Positions 1 to 11,042 are shown, counted from the first letter of the stretch. The stretch: DNA of 64,000 bases from Comamonas sp. JUb58 (GCF_004364775.1 NZ_SOAL01000022.1:1-64000), one strand, 5' to 3'. A program made the numbers and translations. The notes: generated by a model from the sequence alone, not told the origin.

Positions 1-47
1 TACTTCTGGACCATCTTGAGCTTGAAGCTCTCATCGTATTTCGTCAT
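1..47 (-). CDS. IS3-family transposase OrfA, N-terminal fragment
   Basis: Reading leftward from an ATG at 47 gives MTKYDESFKLKMVQK, which matches the usual opening of OrfA (the helix-turn-helix subunit) of IS150-type IS3 elements. Only 15 codons are inside the window. The position just inside the terminal repeat is as expected for this family. OrfA binds the element ends, and the active transposase is normally an OrfAB frameshift fusion that lies outside this window. Confidence 0.65.
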   Translation of the reverse strand, partial: MTKYDESFKLKMVQK

Positions 48-53
48 GAAAAA

Positions 54-91
54 CACCCCAAAGGTTGGACTGGTGTCCAACTTTTGGGGTG
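54..91. repeat. Inverted repeat/hairpin at the IS end
   Basis: A 17-bp arm (54-70) and its near-perfect complement (75-91, one mismatch) are separated by 4 bp. The right arm is the IS terminal repeat itself. A sub-terminal copy facing it can fold the IS leader into a hairpin just upstream of the OrfA start, which could block read-through transcription into the transposase. The structure is seen; the role is inferred. Confidence 0.6.
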
Positions 92-173
92 CAGTCCACA
101 CGGGACTGCCGGTTTTACTTGGAGGATCACAACCCGGGCGGCATCAGCCAGCCCAGGCCAGGCCAGGGCCCTA

Positions 174-2408
<2,235 letters not shown>

Positions 2409-2772
2409 CTGGTCTTTCAAGTGGCAAAAGTTCTGATGTGCGTCGCGCCTTGGCCTGTCTCCACGGCTCAGGGCGCGCCCGCGTAAACTCCCTCATGATG
2501 GACTGCTCGCCTGCCGTTGGGAAGCCTGCTCCTCAAATGCTGCAATGCAATATCACAATACGGAATTCAACGCCAAGGATTGTCGCTGCTTTTTAAGTCT
2601 TATACAAGAGTTGGCCCAGCGATTTGTTGAGGCTTCCCGGGCAGCTGCCGCAAAATACAAGGCTGGGGATCCAAGCAACGGTTATGCCAGCGCTGCACGA
2701 CAGCCCTGTGAAACCCCAGCCAAGCCTCCCCCAACGCTTTACCGTTTCTTTCAACGCGATACGCCTCCTGAC
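2409..2772. other. Divergent intergenic region icd/arfB
   Basis: This 364-bp stretch lies between the divergent icd and arfB genes. The arfB frame is open back to 2545, but those extra residues have no family counterpart, so I treat the region as promoter and leader DNA. I saw no clear operator, hairpin or RNA gene. Confidence 0.5.
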
Positions 2773-3189
2773 ATGACCACGCCCCTGCCCTCCGCCCTCA
2801 CCCTGCATGAAGCCGATGTGCAGTGGACGGCCATCCGCGCCCAGGGGCCCGGCGGGCAGAACGTGAACAAGGTCAGCTGCGCCATCCACCTGCGCTTTGA
2901 TGTGCGTGCCTCGCGCCTGCCCGAGCCCGTGCAAACGCGGTTGCTGGCCCTGGCCGATTCGCGCATCACCCAGGAGGGCGTGGTCGTCATCAAGGCCCAG
3001 AGCTACCGCACCCAGGAGCAAAACCTCTGGGATGCGCTGGAGCGCCTCAACGCCCTGGTGGCCAGCGTGGCGGTGGAGCCGCGCAAGCGCCGCGCCACCA
3101 AACCCACCTGGGGCTCGCAGCAGCGCCGCCTGCAAAGCAAGAGCCTGCGCGCCAATGTCAAAGCCCAGCGCGGCAAGGTGCGGGATTGA
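2773..3189 (+). CDS. arfB: Alternative ribosome-rescue factor ArfB (YaeJ-type peptidyl-tRNA hydrolase)
   Basis: A 138-residue release-factor-like protein that enters ribosomes stalled at mRNA ends and hydrolyses the peptidyl-tRNA. The catalytic GGQ is at residues 27-29 (context RAQGPGGQNVNKV), matching its position in the E. coli protein. The C-terminus is a basic tail (RKRRATKP, LRANVKAQRGK) of the type that lies in the mRNA channel. The ATG at 2773 gives the usual length of about 140 residues; upstream in-frame codons lack homology to the family. Confidence 0.92.
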   Translation: MTTPLPSALTLHEADVQWTAIRAQGPGGQNVNKVSCAIHLRFDVRASRLPEPVQTRLLALADSRITQEGVVVIKAQSYRTQEQNLWDALERLNALVASVAVEPRKRRATKPTWGSQQRRLQSKSLRANVKAQRGKVRD

Positions 3190-3262
3190 CCATGCACTGC
3201 TCCCACTGGCGGATGGCCGGTGATAATAAGAAGTAATCTCATTTGCCAATGCCCGAATTTCC

Positions 3263-4012
3263 ATGAATGTGCGACGCAGCATCCTGATCGTCGATGACCA
3301 CCAGAGCATCCGCGACCCTCTTGCCACCTTCATGCGCCGCTATGACTTCGATGTCGACACCGCCTGCGATGGGCTGGCCATGCGGCAGCTGCTGAAGGAG
3401 CGCAGCTATGACTTGGTCATTCTGGACGTCATGCTGCCCGGCGAAGACGGTCTGTCGCTGTGCGGCTTTGTGGCCGAACACATCGGCACCCCCGTTATCC
3501 TGCTGACCGCGATGACCGACCAGGCCGACCGGGTGGCGGGCCTGGAGATTGGCGCCGACGACTATGTGCTCAAGCCCTTTGACCCGCGCGAGCTGGTGGC
3601 CCGGGTCCGCAGCGTGCTGCGGCGCGGTGCCCGCCGCCGGGCAGACGATGCAGCGCAGGCGGCACCCGCCGCCGACGTATCAGCAGAAAAGCGCTACCGC
3701 TTTGAAGGCTGGTCCTTTGACCTGACCACCCGCGAACTGCAGGACCCCAACCTCAGCCCCGTGCCGCTGACCACGGCCGAGTTTCACCTGCTGCGCGCAC
3801 TGTTGGAGAACCCCAACCGCGTGCTGAGCCGCCAGCAGCTGATGGACCTGACCCAGCGCGAGGGCGACGCATTTTTTGACCGCAGCATCGACACCCAGAT
3901 CAGCCGCCTGCGCAAAAAGCTCGAATCCGACCCGCGCCAGCCGCGCATGCTCAAGACCGTGCGCGGCGACGGCTACCTGCTGGCCGCCAGAAACATCAGC
4001 CTCGCTCCATGA
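3263..4012 (+). CDS. OmpR-family DNA-binding response regulator
   Basis: 249 residues. The receiver domain (1-125) has acidic residues D11/D12, phospho-acceptor D55 in the LDVMLPG context and K104 in VLKPFDP. The C-terminal winged helix (about 150-245) has the typical LTTAEFHLL and RTVRGDGYLL-like (KTVRGDGYL) motifs. The stop overlaps the start of the next gene (ATGA), so it is co-translated with its kinase partner. Family members switch promoters after phosphorylation by the cognate kinase. The stimulus cannot be read from the sequence. Confidence 0.93.
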   Translation: MNVRRSILIVDDHQSIRDPLATFMRRYDFDVDTACDGLAMRQLLKERSYDLVILDVMLPGEDGLSLCGFVAEHIGTPVILLTAMTDQADRVAGLEIGADDYVLKPFDPRELVARVRSVLRRGARRRADDAAQAAPAADVSAEKRYRFEGWSFDLTTRELQDPNLSPVPLTTAEFHLLRALLENPNRVLSRQQLMDLTQREGDAFFDRSIDTQISRLRKKLESDPRQPRMLKTVRGDGYLLAARNISLAP

Positions 4013-5427
4013 AGCTGCTGCCGCGCACCTTAGCCGGCCAGTTGCTGGCCCTGTTGCTGCTGGCCCTGATCGTCGCCCACCTGGTCGCCGTCTTGCTGCT
4101 GACCTGGCTGCGCCAGGACAGCGATGTTGTGCACCCGCTGTCGGCCCACACCATCGAGACCCGGGTGGCCGCCGCCTACCGCGCACTGGAGAGCAGCCCC
4201 GAATCCGCCCAGCGCCTGGTGCAAAGCATCAGCCTGCCTGATTCGCAGTTCCGCATCCGCCCACGCCCTTTTGACGACGGCCAGCCCGTCACCGAGCAGG
4301 AAGCCAAGCTCACCGCCAGGCTGCAGGAGCGCCTGGGTCTGGATGCCGGCGCCAACGCTGCTGACCCGCCTGTGCGCATCCATCTGCGCATGCGCTCGCC
4401 CCTGGCCGCCAGCCAGGCCGGCGATGTGGACCAGGACATCCTCGCGCTGCTGAGCCCGGCCTTTGAGGAAGATGGCAACTGGATGCTGCATGTCGATGTG
4501 CGCCTGCCCGATGGCCAGTGGCTCAGCAGCTGGCACCTGCCCACCATGCTGCTCAGCCACTGGAGCCGGGTGCTGAGCTTCTCCATCCCCGTGGGCATGC
4601 TGCCCATCATCGTCATTGCGGTGCTGTTTGGCCGGCGCATCATGCAGCCGCTGCGCATGCTCACCGACGCGGCCCAGCGCATCAGCCGGGGCGAACGCTC
4701 CGCCCACCTGCCGCTGTCCGGCCCCGAAGGCGTGCGCGAAATCATCGAGGCCTTCAACGAGATGCAGGACCGCCTGCTCGGCGTCGTGAACGACCGCACC
4801 CGCATGGTCGCCGCCATCGGCCACGACCTGCGCACCCCCCTCACCTCGCTGCGCATCCGCGCCGAGCTGGTGGACGACGACGAGCTGCGCCAGGCGATGG
4901 TGATCACCATCAACGAGATGCACAGCATGGTCGAAGAAATCCTGCACTTTGCCCAGGACGACGCGATGCGCGAAACCACCCAGCCGGTGGATCTGGATGC
5001 GCTGGTCGGCGAAGTGGTCGAGCAGCAGCGTACCCTTGGCCGCCAGGTGGACTGGAGCCCGCCAGACAGCATCAGCTACCGCTGCCGCCCCGCCCACCTC
5101 AAGCGTGCCCTCGCCAACCTGATCGACAACGCCGCGCGCTACGGCCGTGTGCAAGTCCGGTTGACCGTGCCGGACGCCGCAGACCCGGGCACCCCCGGCA
5201 CCGTGCGCATGGAAATCGAAGACGAAGGCCCCGGCATTGCCCCGCAGGACATGGAGCAGGCCTTTCAGCCCTTTAGCCGGCTGGAGGTCGCCCGCAATGG
5301 TGAGACTGGTGGTTTTGGATTGGGGCTGGCGATTGCGCGCTCATGTGTACGGGCGCATGGGGGCGAGTTGAAGCTGCATAACCGCAGCGAGGGTGGGCTG
5401 AGGGCGGTGATTGAGTTGCCTGCTTGA
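4009..5427 (+). CDS. EnvZ-like HAMP sensor histidine kinase
   Basis: 472 residues. TM1 spans about 11-33, a periplasmic sensor of about 150 residues follows, TM2 lies near 186-210, then HAMP, a DHp with H272 in GHDLRTPLTSLR, an N box NLIDNAARYG, and the ATP-lid motifs DEGPGI and GFGLGLAIA. It is the partner of the preceding regulator, overlapping it by 4 bp. The periplasmic part has no motif that names a ligand. Architecture resembles RstB/EnvZ-type kinases. Confidence 0.93.
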   Translation: MKLLPRTLAGQLLALLLLALIVAHLVAVLLLTWLRQDSDVVHPLSAHTIETRVAAAYRALESSPESAQRLVQSISLPDSQFRIRPRPFDDGQPVTEQEAKLTARLQERLGLDAGANAADPPVRIHLRMRSPLAASQAGDVDQDILALLSPAFEEDGNWMLHVDVRLPDGQWLSSWHLPTMLLSHWSRVLSFSIPVGMLPIIVIAVLFGRRIMQPLRMLTDAAQRISRGERSAHLPLSGPEGVREIIEAFNEMQDRLLGVVNDRTRMVAAIGHDLRTPLTSLRIRAELVDDDELRQAMVITINEMHSMVEEILHFAQDDAMRETTQPVDLDALVGEVVEQQRTLGRQVDWSPPDSISYRCRPAHLKRALANLIDNAARYGRVQVRLTVPDAADPGTPGTVRMEIEDEGPGIAPQDMEQAFQPFSRLEVARNGETGGFGLGLAIARSCVRAHGGELKLHNRSEGGLRAVIELPA

Positions 5428-5479
5428 ATACATCTGGACGCCGGATTTCAAGGCATTTGTGAAACAGTCCATAGAGCCA

Positions 5480-5917
5480 ATGCCAGCCGCTAAACTGCCC
5501 CAGTTTCAAGCCCAGACTATTTTTCGCCGCGCATTGAATACCGTGAACGACTCCGTACTTGAAAATTTCTTGGAGAAAATTGCCTCCTTACCAGAATTCA
5601 TTGGCATGGCAGGCATTGGTGTGCACACCCGTGGTAACTGGAACTCCACACCACTGCACGTAGCGGCCACCCAAGGTGATATTGAAGCCATCGCCGCAGT
5701 GCTGGACGCGGGAGCCAATATCGACAGCCCCGGTGAGCACGGTTATCGCCCCTTGCATGAAGCGGTGGAGCAAGGCCATATCGATGCGGTCCGGCTACTG
5801 CTGGAGCGTGGCGCTTCGGCCCATGCCAAAAATGATGACGGTGCAACGCCGATTCAAACTGCAGCCATTCATGGCCATCAGGAAATCATAAAACTGCTTC
5901 AAGCCGACGCTGGCTGA
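5480..5917 (+). CDS. Ankyrin-repeat protein, possible immunity-type protein
   Basis: About 145 residues. Three ankyrin repeats are visible, with the TPLH and PLHEA signatures and an A-x-LLERGA helix-end, covering roughly the last 100 residues. There is no signal peptide or membrane segment. The frame is open to a TTG at 5411 inside the kinase gene; I chose the first ATG (5480), and a GTG at 5543 is also possible. No strong Shine-Dalgarno precedes any of them. It is followed after 40 bp by a SUKH-3-like gene. Short ankyrin proteins are frequent as immunity proteins in polymorphic-toxin loci, which is the basis for the tentative role. Confidence 0.75.
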   Translation: MPAAKLPQFQAQTIFRRALNTVNDSVLENFLEKIASLPEFIGMAGIGVHTRGNWNSTPLHVAATQGDIEAIAAVLDAGANIDSPGEHGYRPLHEAVEQGHIDAVRLLLERGASAHAKNDDGATPIQTAAIHGHQEIIKLLQADAG

Positions 5918-5957
5918 GCTTGCGCTCAACAGCACCCCAAAATCGCTCCCCCGCCAT

Positions 5958-6398
5958 ATGCTCAGCCTCCCTCCATCCATTCAGCAGCTCTTCCTCGCTG
6001 CAGGATGGCAGCCGCATCCCGCATCCAAGTCTGCGGACCTCGACCATGCAAGCGCAGCGGGGCTAGCAGCCGCAATACTTCAACAGTTCGCAGGTCTTCA
6101 TGTCGGTGAAGTTGGCTCTGGGGCAGAGCAAGCCAAAAGCGATATCAGTTTCTATTTCCAGCTCCGCCCCACCGTCAGCGTTGTGGCCTCACCGTGGCGC
6201 CTTCAGGTCGGCAATTGCGCCGCCTTCGCAACTGCACACCACGACCACATGGTCTTATTTGTCAACGACCAGGGGCGGTATTTCGTCTTCACGGACCCAG
6301 ACAGTTGCCTTTACCCATTGGGAGATTCGTTTGGCAACGCCATGCATACGCTGCTGCTGGGCTACAGCTATGGTGCCTCACTCACTTGCGATTCCTAG
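5958..6398 (+). CDS. SUKH-3-like immunity-family protein
   Basis: 146 residues, cytoplasmic, no membrane segment. The opening (LFLAAGWQPHP), a mid-protein leucine-rich helix ending in FAGL, and a C-terminal strand block (VLFVNDQGRYFVFTD, then a short terminal helix with LLLGYSYG) follow the pattern of the SUKH-3 family, whose known members neutralise secreted or contact-delivered toxins. No cognate toxin is visible within the window. Together with the ankyrin gene it marks the start of the AT-rich island. The family assignment rests on pattern recall only. Confidence 0.6.
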   Translation: MLSLPPSIQQLFLAAGWQPHPASKSADLDHASAAGLAAAILQQFAGLHVGEVGSGAEQAKSDISFYFQLRPTVSVVASPWRLQVGNCAAFATAHHDHMVLFVNDQGRYFVFTDPDSCLYPLGDSFGNAMHTLLLGYSYGASLTCDS

Positions 6399-7036
6399 CC
6401 CTGCAAAGCAATAGTTTTGGCGATAAGGCTCAGACCAAAATCCCCATCGGCACATTTTCGAGAAGCGGTTCAAAAAAATGTTGGACTATCTGCAATTTTT
6501 ACATAAGCCATAGCGGAGGACCAGATCTCAGAAAATCTTCATCTCCGCTGCAGGAAACACCATGCCCCATGCTATCTGTTCGGCGTCAATTTTGTGGGCT
6601 GGTATCTTGCATACTAAGCAACACTTATTTATTGCACAACAATAACGAAGACTCGCGACTAGTTGCCGAATACAAGCTACAGTTGCTCGGTTTGGCTACT
6701 ATCTAACTTATCGAGGCAAAGGCTGAGCTTTCACCGAATCTGAAATTCTGATCGAATGAAGTGCAAGCCGGCAAATCATGGACAAGTAAAAAATGAACAT
6801 CGCTTCGCAAATTTTCTCTATCTCAAATTCAAATTCCTAGAAGTAAATACTATGAATTCACTATTTTCCCAATAATGCTGCTGACGAGTGGTCCGTATGC
6901 TTGTTTTCGCAATTATCACTTCTTGCGAATAAGCATGCACTTCGAGAGTACATGCAAAACAGTCAGAAGCAGCACTGTGAATCAGAGATATGGTTTTCGG
7001 GGAAACAAAGATAACACACGACACTTTCCTCCCACT

Positions 7037-7088
7037 GGGACATGTAATTTCTATGGCTTTATGGGACATGTAATTTCTATGGCTTTAT
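7037..7088. repeat. 26-bp perfect tandem duplication
   Basis: Two adjacent identical 26-bp units (7037-7062 and 7063-7088), each starting GGGACATGTAATTTCTATGG. Head-to-tail repeated 'GGGACAT...' units are reminiscent of the multiple transposase-binding repeats at the ends of some insertion sequences (IS21-like), so this may be a solo IS end. No transposase is adjacent. Confidence 0.7.
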
Positions 7089-7393
7089 ATTCGCCAATGG
7101 ATGAGCCTTTGGCGCACATATCTGTGAATTAGGGCATCACAAGCAATTTTCATATGTAGACAAAATCATCCACATCAATCTTGAGGTGGCACATTGCATC
7201 GTCAACCCTATTAACAATTTTGCCGCATACCCAGCGAAAAGGATTTTACTCCTGGGGCTAGCGTCTACAAAGTCTTATTTCTTTGATACATTGTGTATTT
7301 CAGACCTCTCAAGCATCATTGGAATCGGGATAATTTTCACGGCACTTTAAAAATCCAAAAATTATAATTTTCAAATAAAATTATTAAAATTCG

Positions 7394-7413
7394 ATTGATA
7401 ATGCACAATCAAT
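7394..7413. promoter_or_regulatory. Inverted repeat upstream of the HEPN gene
   Basis: ATTGAT and ATCAAT arms flank an 8-bp spacer and lie 27 bp before the start codon of the HEPN gene, in a very AT-rich leader. The position suits an operator or a repressor-binding site. The regulator is unknown. Confidence 0.35.
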
Positions 7414-7440
7414 AATTAGCCATTTAACGAGAATTAACAA

Positions 7441-8439
7441 ATGATCAACAGCTATTCATTTCGCATAAGAATTATCCAATCTCCCAGCGACTACATTTCA
7501 GCAGATGAATCAGAAATTCTTCTAGTTAACGAGCCAAACACTCCCCTTATATCATTGAAAATCCCATCCCGGAATCAATCACTCAATCAAAAACAATATA
7601 TTTCACTTACGGGCAAAGGCTACTTAAGTCAAGTAGATGCAGAAAACGCCGGAAAGGCTTATGAAACTATACTCATGATTGCATTTGCAAGCGTGCGCAT
7701 TGGGGCAGACTTTGGCGATAGAGCCGCAAGAGGTATTTTTACCAACGAGGGAATTAAATATTTAGAACAATCGCATGGCCAGCGAGTATTGAATGATACT
7801 CATGGCCTAATGGTATTCCTTACCGAACCCAAACCATTATTCGCTCTTACAGAGATGAGTATGCAGCGAGGTGTAAATAAGGAAAAATTCCGACAGTCTT
7901 TCGAAGCAGCAAAAAAGGCAATTCCGACCCTTACCGAACGTGATCGCCTAGCATTCGGACTATTTAATGCATCCCTTTTTCAGACCACAGCAGAAGGCCG
8001 TTTTTTACTACTTGTAATGGCGCTGGAAGCGATGATTGAGCCAACAACTCGATCGCCTGAATGTCAAGCTCATGTCGATTGGCTCATGGCAGCTACGAAG
8101 AAAGCAGAAATCTCTAAAGAGGAGCGTGAGTCGATGCTTGGAGCAATTAGGTCGCTAAAAAAGGAATCCATAAATCAAGCAGGTCGTCGATTAGCGGAAG
8201 ATCGCCTCAATAACCGTCGATATGATGATCTAAGTGCACCAGATTTCTTCACTTATGTTTATAGATTACGAAGCAACTTGGTGCACGGAAATATTCCATA
8301 CCCAACTGTCCAAGCGGTAGGAAACGCTGCTGCTCCCTTGGAGGTATTTGTATCAGAGCTTCTAACAATTCCATTTATTGGAATTGTTAATGAAACGAGT
8401 TTTAACAAAACACCGCCACCCCACCCACAAATTGAATAA
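7441..8439 (+). CDS. Apea-like HEPN-domain protein, candidate defence RNase
   Basis: 332 residues, no signal peptide or membrane segment. The C-terminal half is helical. It has an EGRFLLLVMALEAMIEP block, then SINQAGRRLA, then YRLRSNLVHG, in which R277-x4-H282 forms the RX4H motif that builds the composite active site of HEPN RNases. This order resembles the Apea-like HEPN family; ApeA itself is an anti-phage protein. The N-terminal 130 residues have no motif I recognise. AT-rich codons unlike the neighbouring core genes suggest recent acquisition. An RNase or defence role is inferred from the motif and the island context. Confidence 0.7.
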   Translation: MINSYSFRIRIIQSPSDYISADESEILLVNEPNTPLISLKIPSRNQSLNQKQYISLTGKGYLSQVDAENAGKAYETILMIAFASVRIGADFGDRAARGIFTNEGIKYLEQSHGQRVLNDTHGLMVFLTEPKPLFALTEMSMQRGVNKEKFRQSFEAAKKAIPTLTERDRLAFGLFNASLFQTTAEGRFLLLVMALEAMIEPTTRSPECQAHVDWLMAATKKAEISKEERESMLGAIRSLKKESINQAGRRLAEDRLNNRRYDDLSAPDFFTYVYRLRSNLVHGNIPYPTVQAVGNAAAPLEVFVSELLTIPFIGIVNETSFNKTPPPHPQIE

Positions 8440-8690
8440 ATATTCGCACTTATTATTAATATATTGCGAACATAGTTACACCAACTAAATTCAGGCCTCC
8501 ATATTTCGACTATTGCCCAATGTTGGACTGCACAACAGTCAACTGGCGCGCTATTCACCATTAGTAGGATCAACGGTCACCCGAAAACTGCCGAGTAGAC
8601 TCACATTCAGTTCACATGACTCTGCGCTCCCAATAGTAGGCTAAACAGTCACAAACTGACACAAACAGGCAAACACCAGCCACATGCGTC

Positions 8691-8720
8691 GCAAATGATT
8701 CCGATTGCGAATTCATTTGC
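8691..8720. promoter_or_regulatory. Candidate Fur-type operator upstream of the TonB receptor
   Basis: GCAAATGA and TCATTTGC arms flank a 14-bp AT-containing spacer, about 130 bp before the receptor start. Fur boxes are AT-rich palindromes built on AATGAT/ATCATT, and this partly fits. The receptor is a plausible iron-regulated gene. The match is weak. The surrounding 8440-8851 stretch holds no gene. Confidence 0.3.
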
Positions 8721-8851
8721 TCACCCAGCCAACGTGGTCGGCTCCGCGCCGCGTCCACACCAGCCAGCTCCGCTCTGCATACCTTTGGCCTGCCCGGCTT
8801 TACCCAGGGTTGCGCCGCCTGCAGGCCGTCTTATCGCCATTGTTTGTTGTC

Positions 8852-10987
8852 ATGTCCCATCCCGCTGCTTCATTCCCCCTTCTTCCCATTGCGCTGGCCG
8901 CAGGCCTGTGCCTGGCGTCGGCCGCTTCTGCGCAAGACCGTGCCGAGCCCAGCACCACGCTGGACACCATCACCGTGACGGCAGCCGCCACGGCCACCGC
9001 TGTCAAGGACGCGCCCGCCAGCCTGACGGTGCTGACCGCCGAAGACATCGAGCGCGTGCCTGCCACTGATTTGAACGAGGTGCTGCGCCGCGTGCCCGGC
9101 CTGACGCAGGCCACCACGCCCGATGGCGGCACCAGCATCCAGATTCGTGGTCTGCCGCAGCAGTACACCTTGATCCTGGTCGATGGCGTGCGCGTGGGCA
9201 GCTCCAGCGAGACCTTTGACCGCTACACCCGCAATGAGCTCAACTGGATTGCGCCCGAAGCGATCGAGCGCATTGAAGTGGTGCGCGGCCCCATGTCCTC
9301 GCTCTACGGCTCGGACGCGATGGGTGGCGTGATCAACATCATCACCAAGAAAGGCGGCGACAAATGGGGCGGCCAGGTGTCTGCCGGTGCCGAGATCAAT
9401 CCCGAATCCATCCGTGGCAATGACTACAGCGGTGGCTTCAACATCAGCGGCCCGCTGGGCAAGGGCTTCAAGCTGCAGCTGAATGGCCAGCAAACCTACC
9501 GCCAGGCCGACAGTGGCCTGGAAGACGGCACCACGGCGTTCCGCTGGGGCGGCGGGCGGGAAGGCGCTAAGCGCCAGTCTCTGGGTGCACGCCTGGATTG
9601 GGACATCAACGACAACCACAAGCTGAGCCTGGATGTGCAGCGCGCCGAGTGGAAGACGCTGGGCGGCCCCTCGCCCTCGACCAGCAACCCGGGCGGCTTT
9701 GCGGCTGCGGCCACCACGCGCGGCCCCTCCAATATGGAGCGCGAAAACACCAGCCTGACCCACCAGGGCAAGTACAGCTTTGGTACGTCCAAGCTCTCGC
9801 TCAGCCACAGCAAGTACAGCAACGAGACGACCGCGCCTCGGATTGAAAACGGCCAGTTTGTGCCCGTGCCCGGCGGCACCGCGACCCAGACCTACAACAC
9901 GCATTCGGTGTCGGAGGACCTGATCCTCGACGGCTCGGTGACCATGCCCTTCAAATTAGGCTTTGACCAGATGCTGACCGTGGGCGCGCAGTGGCAGCGC
10001 CAGGAGCTGGACAACCCAAACTCGGTGGGCTCGGTCGCCAATGAGGCGGGTGTGGTCGGCCTCAGCTACAAGCAGGCCAAGTCGCAGGCCTTGTTTGTTG
10101 AAGACCAGATCTTTCTGCGCGACAACCTGACCCTGACCCTGGGCCTGCGCGGTGACCGCCATGACGACTACGGCTCGCACATCAGCCCGCGCGCCTACCT
10201 GGTCTACCACCCGACTGCTGCCTGGACCCTGCGTGGCGGCTACTCCGAAGGTTTCCGCGCGCCCAACCTGCGCCAGTCCAACGAGAACTTTGTGAGCCAG
10301 TCGCAAGGCGCGGGCTGCGGCTTTGCCGGCTACACCGGCGGCGGTTGCAGCATCCGAGGCAATTCCGACCTCAAGCCCGAGACCTCGCAGAACTGGGAGT
10401 TTGGCGCAGCCTGGGAGCATGAAGGCTGGCAAGCGGGCCTGACCTTCTTCAACACCGACTTCAAGGACAAGATCGATTCGCAAGGCATTGGCTACCTGCC
10501 GGGCGGCAGCAACTACTGGGCCCAGTATGTGAACATCGACTCGGCCATCACGCGCGGGCTGGAAGCCAACCTGCGCGTGCCGCTGAGCCGCAGCATCACC
10601 TGGAACAACAGCCTGACCCATATGCTCAAGGCCGAGAACAAGACCACCGGCGTGGCGCTGACCACCGTCTCCAAGTGGAGCGGATCCTCGGTGCTGGATT
10701 GGCAGGTCAACTCCGCCTTGGGCCTGAGCCTGGGCGCCGAGCTGGTGGGCAAGCAGATGGGCCTGGCCCAGCGCCTGGCCGACAACTCCAACTTTGGCGA
10801 GCAGCGCATCCAGAACAGCTATGTGCTGTACGACCTGGCAGCCAACTACCGCATCAACAAGGCGCTGCGCATCAACGCCGGCGTGAAGAACCTGTTTGAC
10901 CGCAATGCCAGCGGCAACCGCGATGTGGGCAACAATTTCTACCTGCCCGGCCGCCGCTTCTTTGCCACCTTGACGGCCAGCTTCTAA
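8852..10987 (+). CDS. TonB-dependent outer-membrane receptor (siderophore/vitamin type)
   Basis: 711 residues from the ATG at 8852, which is followed by a typical signal peptide ending in ASAAS-AQ; the frame upstream of it lacks any signal sequence. A TonB-box-like segment (TLDTITVTA) leads into the plug domain (EDIERVPATDLNEVLRRVPG, IQIRGLPQQYTLILVDGVRV, RGPMSSLYGSDAMGGVINII), followed by a 22-strand-type barrel with the FRAPNLRQ and LKPETSQNWEFG signatures and a terminal aromatic residue (ATLTASF). It resembles FepA/CirA/BtuB-like receptors; the ligand cannot be named. It is monocistronic with a strong terminator. Confidence 0.93.
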   Translation: MSHPAASFPLLPIALAAGLCLASAASAQDRAEPSTTLDTITVTAAATATAVKDAPASLTVLTAEDIERVPATDLNEVLRRVPGLTQATTPDGGTSIQIRGLPQQYTLILVDGVRVGSSSETFDRYTRNELNWIAPEAIERIEVVRGPMSSLYGSDAMGGVINIITKKGGDKWGGQVSAGAEINPESIRGNDYSGGFNISGPLGKGFKLQLNGQQTYRQADSGLEDGTTAFRWGGGREGAKRQSLGARLDWDINDNHKLSLDVQRAEWKTLGGPSPSTSNPGGFAAAATTRGPSNMERENTSLTHQGKYSFGTSKLSLSHSKYSNETTAPRIENGQFVPVPGGTATQTYNTHSVSEDLILDGSVTMPFKLGFDQMLTVGAQWQRQELDNPNSVGSVANEAGVVGLSYKQAKSQALFVEDQIFLRDNLTLTLGLRGDRHDDYGSHISPRAYLVYHPTAAWTLRGGYSEGFRAPNLRQSNENFVSQSQGAGCGFAGYTGGGCSIRGNSDLKPETSQNWEFGAAWEHEGWQAGLTFFNTDFKDKIDSQGIGYLPGGSNYWAQYVNIDSAITRGLEANLRVPLSRSITWNNSLTHMLKAENKTTGVALTTVSKWSGSSVLDWQVNSALGLSLGAELVGKQMGLAQRLADNSNFGEQRIQNSYVLYDLAANYRINKALRINAGVKNLFDRNASGNRDVGNNFYLPGRRFFATLTASF

Positions 10988-11008
10988 GCTGATTTAACGC
11001 CCTAAGGC

Positions 11009-11042
11009 AAAGGCGCTGAGAGTCTTATCTCAGCGCCTTTTT
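11009..11042 (+). terminator. Rho-independent terminator of the TonB receptor gene
   Basis: A 13-bp stem (AAAGGCGCTGAGA and its complement) with a 6-nt loop ends in a T run, about 20 bp after the receptor stop. The convergent MFS gene ends just beyond it, so it may work in both directions. Confidence 0.88.

Larger units (their letters stand above)
1..98 (-). mobile_element. End of an IS3-family (IS150-type) insertion sequence, cut by window edge
   Basis: The minus strand starts at 98 with TGGACTGCACCCCAAAAG, a terminal inverted repeat of the kind found on IS150-group IS3 elements, beginning with the expected 5'-TG. About 50 bases inside it an OrfA-like reading frame opens. The rest of the element lies to the left of the window, so neither the second end nor a target duplication can be seen. 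The element ends about 75 bp beyond the stop codon of icd, so it does not break that gene. Confidence 0.7.
6399..7440. other. AT-rich region without a supportable gene
   Basis: About 1 kb with much lower GC than its surroundings. Short open frames exist on both strands, but none has a convincing start or family features. One stop-bounded stretch (about 6427-6513, encoding FEKRFKKMLDYLQF) looks protein-like and may be the tail of a decayed gene. The region also holds a 26-bp tandem duplication (7037-7088) and an inverted repeat just upstream of the next gene. The best reading is decayed mobile or accessory DNA. Confidence 0.5.

Noticed and set aside
2545..2772. N-terminal extension of ArfB
   Set aside because: It would add 76 residues without family match and move GGQ away from its conserved place near residue 27.
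6194..6706. 170-residue frame after the SUKH-3-like gene
   Set aside because: Its first half overlaps the SUKH-3-like gene in another phase and the rest lacks coding features.
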